From Trifolium pratense (lineage: Eukaryota; Streptophyta; Magnoliopsida; Fabales; Fabaceae), in contig NC_060059.1 in NCBI RefSeq assembly GCF_020283565.1, positions 35,394,338 through 35,458,337 of the forward strand: a stretch of DNA of 64,000 nt, given 5' to 3'. A program made the position numbers and the translations under genes. This document shows, one piece after another, positions 57,596-64,000 of this stretch; the first letter of the stretch is position 1; every line of letters starts with the position of its first letter. Below the pieces are notes generated by a model, which saw nothing but the letters and a program-made list of their open reading frames with translations, did not search any database and had not been told where the DNA came from.

Positions 57596-60500
57596 TCATA
57601 AAGAAGATAGAGATTTGGTTTTGACAGCAGGTGGTAAATTGTTAACAGTAGAATTATCTGTCCAATTCTTTTCACCCCAATGCCATAACATACTCTCCCA
57701 GAAGCAGAAATCCTCGAAACATGTTTTCAAACGCGGGTCTTTTATCTTAATTTTCCAGTGACCATCACTGTAGTTTCCTTTCTGGGCTTGTCTACGATCC
57801 CACTCTAATGCCGCCTTCTGCTTCGATCTAAGTAAACAGAACTTCTGCAAATTTTCTGGCATGGCGTCATGAACCTTCCACCACCTTGCATGAGCTACAT
57901 TGCTTGCAAATTCCTGAAGAATGTCCACGTTCCAGTTGCAGTCATAATCTCGGAAACAAAGCCATGGCTTATTACCTAGATAGTGGATGACATAAAGGAT
58001 CGGTGGATCAGCTCCAAAGAGACGAGTTTTTGTTGCCTTCTTCTCTTCCTCATCACCTTCCCAGAAGTGCTTCAAGTAGTTCATGTGTTTTGGAATCCGA
58101 TGCCACCAGGTGAAAATTTCATTTAGATAACCCTGGTCCCCACCGTTGTATGACACAATCTCATTGATGTGATCCATAAGGAGTTGAAATGTACAATTTG
58201 ACGGCTCAACCACCATAACACCTGAGTTGAACAGTGTAGCATTGTTTCCTATGGCTGATATTTCAGGCATTTCAAAAAGGAAATCGATATTTCTGAGTAT
58301 AAGAAGGTCGGCGTCAATAAAAATGATTTTGTCATAATCTGTTAACTGCCAGAGACGGAACTTGCTGTAGTTCCACTCGTTATATGCCTCCGGTTCTGCT
58401 TTCGGATTCCTGATTCTTTTAATCGTGTGGATCTTCCATCCAGCTGCTGCCAAGCCCTCCCTATGATAATCAGTGATTGTTTCATCAACAAGAATTACAA
58501 GATCGCGTGTTGAACCAGACATTCGAATACTTTGAGCTGCAGTGATGGCTCCACAAACATATATATGTGCAGAGTGCAGTATAGTTGCATAAGCTTCTCG
58601 GTGTGCCCTTTCAGAGTGAAAATTTTCTGTTGAAGGTAAGAAGTCTCTGATCAATATATCTAGTTAACTTCATGCATATTGGAACTTCAAAGGAAATGCA
58701 ATAATACACTCCCAAAAGCCATATTGGCTTTTTGGAATACATCAAGATTATAATGTACTAACCTAAGACATGACTATTATGCTTAAATAAATATACCAGA
58801 CAATGGGATTCAATTCATTTTAAATTTCATGCTTGACATTAGGCACTAAACCTGTTGAGATATTATAAGGTAATCAGTTAGTTGAGGTAGTTAGTTAGCG
58901 ACATGGGGTGTGCGGTGTAAATAAATAATAATTGGAAAGGGAAAGTGTGCGGCTTTTAAGATTTTTAGATATTTGGGAGGTAGAGTCCTGATCTCTTGAA
59001 TGAATACCCTTCACTGGTCATTCTCTCATTTAGCAACACCTTTGAGAATTGGGAAAATACTTGCCAATAATACTTTTTTTTCTTCAATAATAAGATCAGG
59101 GACTTAATAGACACCCTGATTAGTATATCTGGTGTTCATTAACATTGAAAAGAGTATTACTCAAGGCATAGTTGTAAATTGCGGTTGCAAAAGGTTTTAG
59201 AGATCTCCGTAACGGCATCCCAATTGCAATTGCGGTCACATCCGCCGCATTTTTTCAAAACATCAAGCTTCGCAATGAGAAGTGCTAAAAGAATAGGGCA
59301 CAAAGTAAACACAACATAGAAATACAAGTTTATTGGAGCCTACCTTTAGCCTTCAGAGGAACTGATAGTTCACATGAACCAATTGGTAACTGCAGCTTCT
59401 CTCTGAGTTTATGCAGGTCGGGTTCGTAAAGCCAGGCATTTCCGTCACGCTGTATAACATCCTTGCAAGTAAAGAGATTTGGAATTGGGAAACAGTCAGT
59501 TACAAAAAGCACACGCACTGGGCGAAACCCTTTGGAAGTGGCAGCAAGTCTTGCTGCTTCAATCTGCAGGTGGAAACGAGCTACATCTCTTGACCAGCGC
59601 CCTGACTTATCGCAGGGAAGCTTAACAGCAATAAGATCAAGCCGTGGTTTTCCTGGTGCCTGAATCCTAGGTAGTGTTGGACACATAGGAAACTCATATT
59701 CTTCTTCTTCATCGATCCATTCTGGATATAAGTCCTCCCATGTAATGTTACTGGAAGCATAGTTCAGGTGAAGGACTACATGCTCTGATTCTGGTACTAG
59801 CTGCTTCCAGTGGTCAATCTCACTATCATTGAAGTTTAATACGCCAACACCCTGATATGTGTCCTTATCCTTCAAATTTTCAAGAACATTAGTTATTTGG
59901 TTCCAGTCGATGTTTAGAAATGACGCATAACGGGGATCAGTTCCATCGAGCTCTCCATTCAAGTTGTTCACAAATGTTGTCCTGCAGTCCAAAAAATAAA
60001 ATCTCCATAATAAGATGCAAATATAAGTACGCAAATAAAAATCACTCTTTACTATTTGGAGAAATCAATTGTCTTTTAGGGTTGTCAATCGCATATCGCA
60101 GAAAATAGTGGTTTCTTCAAATTTGTTATGCTACAGAGCTATAGCTAACTATAGCCTCGGTTTGAAAATACTGTGTACTAAATAGCTTATCGCAGAACAA
60201 CTGTGATTTGTTCATATTCCGCTATGCTATCGCCAGTATTTTACAACACTGCTGTCATTGTATTACAAAGTGAGGAGACAACACATAATCTAACAAGGGA
60301 TGCATGCTTTGAAGAATTGTATTTGCAAGTAAGCAGACAGATACATTCTAACAACTGTAAATTAATGCTCCGTGCTTAAAGGGGATGGATGATATATGAG
60401 AAAGAATACGTGAGCAAACTACATTTTAAATAAAAGACCAAATTTAGAAAAGAAAACGAATGTTCCATCCATCAAATTTAGGCATACCGTGATATATGAT

Positions 60501-62070
60501 CAGTATTATAAACAGCTGGAGGGTGGAAAATGGTAAGCAAGGTTCCCAAGATAATAATAACCAAAACAAATTTCCAATTCGGCCTGCAATTTATACTCCT
60601 TTCTAGGAACGGAACATGTGATGCTTTCTCAACATCTTTAAAGTCCTTATTTTTCTGAGACCTTCTCTTGGTAGTATCTTCACTGCATCCAATAGAGAAG
60701 GAAAAAAGTCAATACTTTATATCTATGAGAGAGTCCAAGTAGCAACAAAGGAAACAGGTGCAAAGTAAGCTTTAAGACGATAAGAATCTATATAAGGACA
60801 GAAAATTTCTTTATTTTTACTCGATAATAACATGGTTTGAGCTAAGGATTGGGTATCTCAACTGATTTGAGCTAAGGATTACTGGAGTTAAAGAACTGGA
60901 ATTCAAACTGATTTGAGCTAAGGGTTACATTACAACTAATATACTAAAATTTGTCTATCAAAAAATAATAATAACATGGATACTAAAACAGAAAACAGAA
61001 CGCCAAATAATTAGACAAAATGCCCATATCCCCTTATAAAGCCACTCTTCTAAACAGTTCTTCAAATGTATATAATTGGATCTAATTCAATTCAAAATCC
61101 TTGATATAACAAGATACAAAACCTCTATGAATCTATTTAACAGCTTTGATCTTGCATCCTAGCACTATTTAGAACTAAAAGTTTGTATTTTCCACGCTTG
61201 TTCTTACAATTCAGATCAATCTCATGATTCATCCAACCAAACAACTTATTCTCACTATTTAGAACTAAAATTTTGTATTTTCCATGCTTATTCTTACTAT
61301 TCGGATCAATCTCATGATTCATCCAATCAAACAACCTCCTTCAAAGATGAAAGTTAGTTGATTTCCACTTACTACAAAGTGCCAAATTCCAAATACGAAT
61401 TAACACTAATAGCATTAGTTTCCATACAAAATTATATAGTGAAAATTATTCAAATAAAACAAGACCGACAATGACAACCATTTAGCATCTCAAATTGCTA
61501 AAAACGATTTTAAGATTCTCTATAACTAAAACTCCTAAACTAGCTCTCATATCTAATAAGGAATTCGCTCGAAACACAAAAATCAAAACAATTACATAAA
61601 TAATAGAACAACAAATCCTACTCTAAAGTAAACAAATATTATAAAGCACAAAAAGATACAAACAATTGATCACAGAGTTCAGCCAATTGTGCCTAGGTCT
61701 CGACAACAGAGTGACCGATGTAGTTTAGTTTTTCGATTGTACAATACTTAGGTTTACATAATATACAATCCAAAGTTTAAATACTTTCAACTCCACTCAC
61801 TCTACTATGCGCTAGAGCGCACATTTATCAGTAACTATGAATCATACTCAGCATATATGCAACAATAAACATGAAATTAAGTAGCTAAGATAAACCAAGT
61901 TATGAAATATAAAGGAATTTCAAGTAAGATAAAATCTAAATAAACAAACCAAAATACAAATCAGGTTTATTCATATTTATCATTTTGGATCAAAAATTGA
62001 ATATAATCAACCTGAATGAAGTTGATAATCGGTGACGTGGCTCAACGGTGTTCGGGGTAGGACCCCTCAT
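57596..62070 (-). CDS. GUX: GUX-type xylan glucuronosyltransferase (GT8; PGSIP family)
   Basis: Golgi enzyme that adds glucuronic acid side groups to xylan in secondary walls; formerly called plant glycogenin-like starch initiation protein. Four exons on the minus strand: 62070-62012, 60682-60488, 59981-59344 and 58626-57596, all GT-AG, closing to 640 residues as expected. A short basic N-terminus is followed by one membrane anchor (about 57-72, KFVLVIIILGTLLTIF), a stem domain with YPEWIDEEEEYEFPMCP and LDLIAVKLPCDKSG, and the GT8 domain from about 305. The DxD metal site is FIDADLLI (Asp402, Asp404); NSGVMVVEPS, GGDQGYLNE and HYLGNKPWLC are further GT8 landmarks. Which GUX subgroup it belongs to is not certain. 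Introns 1 and 2 contain repeats. Confidence 0.94.
59165..59290. mobile_element. hAT MITE fragment in GUX intron 3
   Basis: TAGTTGTAAATTGCGGTTGC and CAATTGCGGTCACATCCGCCGC share wording with the hAT-like MITE in PIN6 intron 5. Only one end is recognisable. Confidence 0.45.
60077..60251. mobile_element. hAT-like MITE in GUX intron 2 (about 175 bp)
   Basis: The ends TAGGGTTGTCAATCGC and, inverted, CAGTGTTGTAAAATACTGGCG mirror each other, with ATATCGCAGAA/AGCTTATCGCAGAAC words inside. The bases outside (TGTCTTTT versus TGTCATTG) could be a decayed 8-bp duplication. Hairpin-forming and non-coding. Confidence 0.6.
61164..61343. repeat. Two tandem copies of a 90-bp unit in GUX intron 1
   Basis: ACTATTTAGAACTAAAA followed by TTTGTATTTTCCA(C/T)GCTT and ATCAATCTCATGATTCATCCA begins at 61164 and again at 61254, with about ten differences. 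Purely intronic. Confidence 0.85.
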
Positions 62071-63170
62071 ATTGGATTCAGGTCAAGCCAAATTCTAATA
62101 GAACGAAATGCGAAGTCAATGCAGAAAGAAAATGCGAGAAAAAAGTTTGATTGGAATGGAAAAGAGAGAGTGAATTGAAAGGGTTGAAGAAAGGAGAAGA
62201 AGGTTGAGATGGATTGGATTAAGAATGAGTGTGGCGGAGAGTGGTGGAAACAACCATCATGACTTGGTGGAGTTGAAGCGGTTATAATTCTCGCTGACCA
62301 GTCAGTAGAAATATTGTTGTACTTGTACTAGTAAGAAGAAGTACCAGTAAGATCTATTTGATCTATTCAATCTTCCGGGCCAGCATATTAATATGGAAAT
62401 TTTACTTTGAAACTTGTGTATTTAATACATTAAAAATATAAAGTTATCTCTCTAACATTAACTTTATTTTTTGATTTCTTTTTTTAGTTTGCTTAACAAA
62501 TGTCCGGGGTCATTGTTTAACATGACTCATATAATAATTAGTTTTCACCACGTTATACAAATTGATTCTTAGACCATTTTCAATGGTGAATACTTATTTT
62601 CAAGTATGAGTACCTAATAGGTACCACCATTTGAGCAAAATACAAATGAGTACCTATATGTATTCTTTCTACAATAAGACATGATACCTATATAATTTTT
62701 GTGGAACCTATTTAAAATAATGTAGAGTTATTGGAGAGATTGTTATTAGTGAGACCAGTTTAGAACTTTTTACGAGGCAGTGAATTGGAGGAATTGAATG
62801 TTTATATTAGAACTGTTTAAGAGGTGCTGAATTTAAGCCACTAGGTTTGGTCTAGTGGTGAGGGGTTTGGATAGTATGTTATAGGTTTTGGGTTCGATCC
62901 TCAGCTGATTGTAAACAAAAAAAGAGATGCTGAATTTAAGAAATTGAGTGCTTATTACTAAAAAAATTATAAATAAGTGATATATACATGTGTGTCCCAA
63001 TTAAGTATTCAAAAATGAGTAAATCATTGTTTCCTTATAAAATACAAATAGAGACAAAAAGATGAATACATTTTTTTAGGGGTTATACTTGAAAACTCAA
63101 AATTTTATAAGGACTTAAACTTAAAATTTATTTATTTTTTACTAAGAAATCCCACTCGGATTTAACTAAG
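62071..63170. other. GUX promoter and spacer
   Basis: 62071-62400 is the 5' leader and proximal promoter of GUX (minus strand); its leader is rich in CTTCTTCTCC-type pyrimidine words. 62488-62523 has a short palindromic motif like those at 4246-5690. Apart from the SINE listed next I see no gene. Confidence 0.45.
62838..62923 (+). mobile_element. Ultra-short SINE with 17-bp TSD
   Basis: The 86-bp unit has an A box (TGGTCTAGTGG, about 62848-62858) and a B box (GGTTCGATCC, about 62891-62900) and ends in GTAAACAAAAAAA. GAGGTGCTGAATTTAAG (62821-62837) and GAGATGCTGAATTTAAG (62924-62940) flank it, a 17-bp target duplication with one change. It is little more than a tRNA-like head plus a short A-rich tail. 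Confidence 0.75.
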
Positions 63171-63177
63171 GTAGAAC

Positions 63178-63254
63178 TGGGCCGTCGTATTGGACCAAAC
63201 ATGGACCGGCCCAATAAAACAAATTAGGGTTTCTTTACCCTTTCCATTATAAAA
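63178..63254 (+). promoter_or_regulatory. Site II / telo-box / TATA promoter of a snoRNA or translation-related gene
   Basis: TGGGCC (63178-63183) and its inverse GGCCCA (63208-63213) are site II elements. TTAGGGTTT (63224-63232) is a telo-box, and TATAAAA (63248-63254) follows. In Arabidopsis this combination marks ribosomal protein and snoRNA cluster promoters. Snorna-like sequences start about 140 bases downstream, which favours a polycistronic snoRNA precursor; a host gene with intronic snoRNAs is the alternative. Confidence 0.7.
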
Positions 63255-63390
63255 GCAACGCCACAACCCTTCTCCTTTCATTGTCTTCTTTTCAGTTTTT
63301 TCAATCTCACAATAATTTTGTTTTTCTTTCACAACCTTCATTTTTTTCTTTCATAATTTCATAATTATTTCATTTTATGCATTAATTTTA

Positions 63391-63474
63391 TGGGCCGTGA
63401 TGATAGAGATCATGCACCACTCTGATTTTCAGTGCTGATAATTTTCTCAAACCCATTATTTTTTTCTGAGCCCT
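63391..63474 (+). ncRNA. Box C/D snoRNA candidate (18S rRNA 2'-O-methylation guide)
   Basis: Perfect box C GTGATGA (63397-63403), box D' CTGA (63422-63425), box C' GTGCTGA (63432-63438) and box D CTGA (63466-63469), closed by the stem GGGC/GCCC. The guide before D' is CATGCACCACT, complementary over 10 bases plus a wobble pair to the conserved 18S stretch GGTGGTGCATG. The fifth base from D' pairs with a G that, in human numbering as I recall it, is Gm1328, the target of U32. The methylation target is inference from this pairing. Confidence 0.75.
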
Positions 63475-63556
63475 TTATATTTTCGCTATCATAAATCTTC
63501 TGTTGAATATTTTTTATTTAATTAATGAATTTATTTTCTTATGTTGTTGAATTTTT

Positions 63557-63651
63557 AGAACCAAATGATGCGGGGTTTTATAACCTCAACCATGATGCGG
63601 ACCGTATAGCTTTATAGCTTCTGGGGATGAAATTTGGTTTCTGATGGTTCT
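63557..63651 (+). ncRNA. Second box C/D snoRNA candidate
   Basis: The ends AGAACCA (63557-63563) and TGGTTCT (63645-63651) form a perfect 7-bp terminal stem. Inside it stand box C ATGATGC (63565-63571, one base from consensus) and box D CTGA (63641-63644). A C'-like GGGATGA lies at about 63624-63630. No rRNA target is assigned. It is 82 bases downstream of the first candidate, typical of plant clusters. Confidence 0.6.
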
Positions 63652-64000
63652 ATTTTCAATCTACATACAATTTTTTTTTCTTTCAATATTTCATATTTAT
63701 TTAGTGCTTCATAAAATTTTTAATTTTGTTAATGTTTTTTATTTTTTGTTAGAATAAAATGTTTTCAGTTAAAATTAAATGTAACAGATTAAGAAAATTG
63801 GGTTTAGCTGCCAAATCAAGTTCAATTGTGTGCGCAAGATAGTGTCACTTGTTTTGGTCCTTGTATCAAACTGATTAAAAAAATGAATTCAGAATGGTTT
63901 TGCAAACGGGATTTTCTGCAATAGCCATCTGATTTAAGTATGAATGACTGATTTTCAGCTTGGGACATTGTTGAATATCGGCCATTGATATCAAATCAGA
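63652..64000 (+). other. Continuation of the snoRNA-like transcription unit, contents unclear
   Basis: At about 63890-63945, ATGGTTTTGC and GCAATAGCCAT form an imperfect hairpin followed by an unpaired AAGTATGA-like stretch, which could be the first half of an H/ACA RNA cut by the window end. I could not confirm an H or ACA box. No protein frame. Confidence 0.3.

Noticed and set aside
61137..61334. 65-residue frame with a repeated FGWMNHEIDLN motif
   Set aside because: It is the reverse reading of the 90-bp tandem duplication in GUX intron 1 and lies between confirmed exons.

Overview
The window is plant nuclear DNA. It is AT-rich, has GT-AG introns, and carries plant-only families (PIN, SWEET, a GUX xylan enzyme, plastid acyl-ACP desaturase) among dense MITEs, SINEs and LTR elements. 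The repeats and protein wording suggest a papilionoid legume, probably Medicago; this is recognition, not a database result.

Layout: 1-8,700 is repeats only: a SINE, two LTR-like units (2337-3654 with 5-bp TSD AGTAC, and 4264-5519), and MITEs. A six-exon SWEET sugar transporter (minus) lies at 8765-11017. Then come a Mutator-type MITE with a 9-bp TSD, a 2-kb foldback element carrying 14 small hairpins (13717-15741), and more MITEs. An eight-exon GT47/exostosin gene (minus) spans 17969-25411; its sixth intron holds an inverted hAT-derived element. After a Tourist-like MITE and a possible small coiled-coil ORF comes the most unusual object: a Ty1/copia composite at 30275-38758. Two almost identical gag-pol copies lie head to head as a nearly 4-kb palindrome, and the whole is bounded by one 5-bp duplication (GGACC). 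It sits inside an older MITE, about 0.9 kb upstream of PIN6.

The right half is gene-rich: PIN6 auxin carrier (plus, seven exons, 39671-47756), a decayed copia fragment, a plastid stearoyl-ACP desaturase (minus, two exons), an intronless type II peroxiredoxin (minus), a TED6/7-like proline-rich membrane protein (minus), a processed RPL22 pseudogene with poly(A) and a 16-bp TSD, a four-exon GUX-type xylan glucuronosyltransferase (minus), a very short SINE, and at the right edge a telo-box/site II/TATA promoter followed by at least two box C/D snoRNA candidates.

The genes form no operon or pathway cluster. The TED6/7-like protein and GUX both concern secondary cell walls and are neighbours, and PIN6 and SWEET are transporters, but their proximity is probably incidental. 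Exon borders were assigned by eye from splice sites, reading frame and family knowledge. Every multi-exon model closes in frame.
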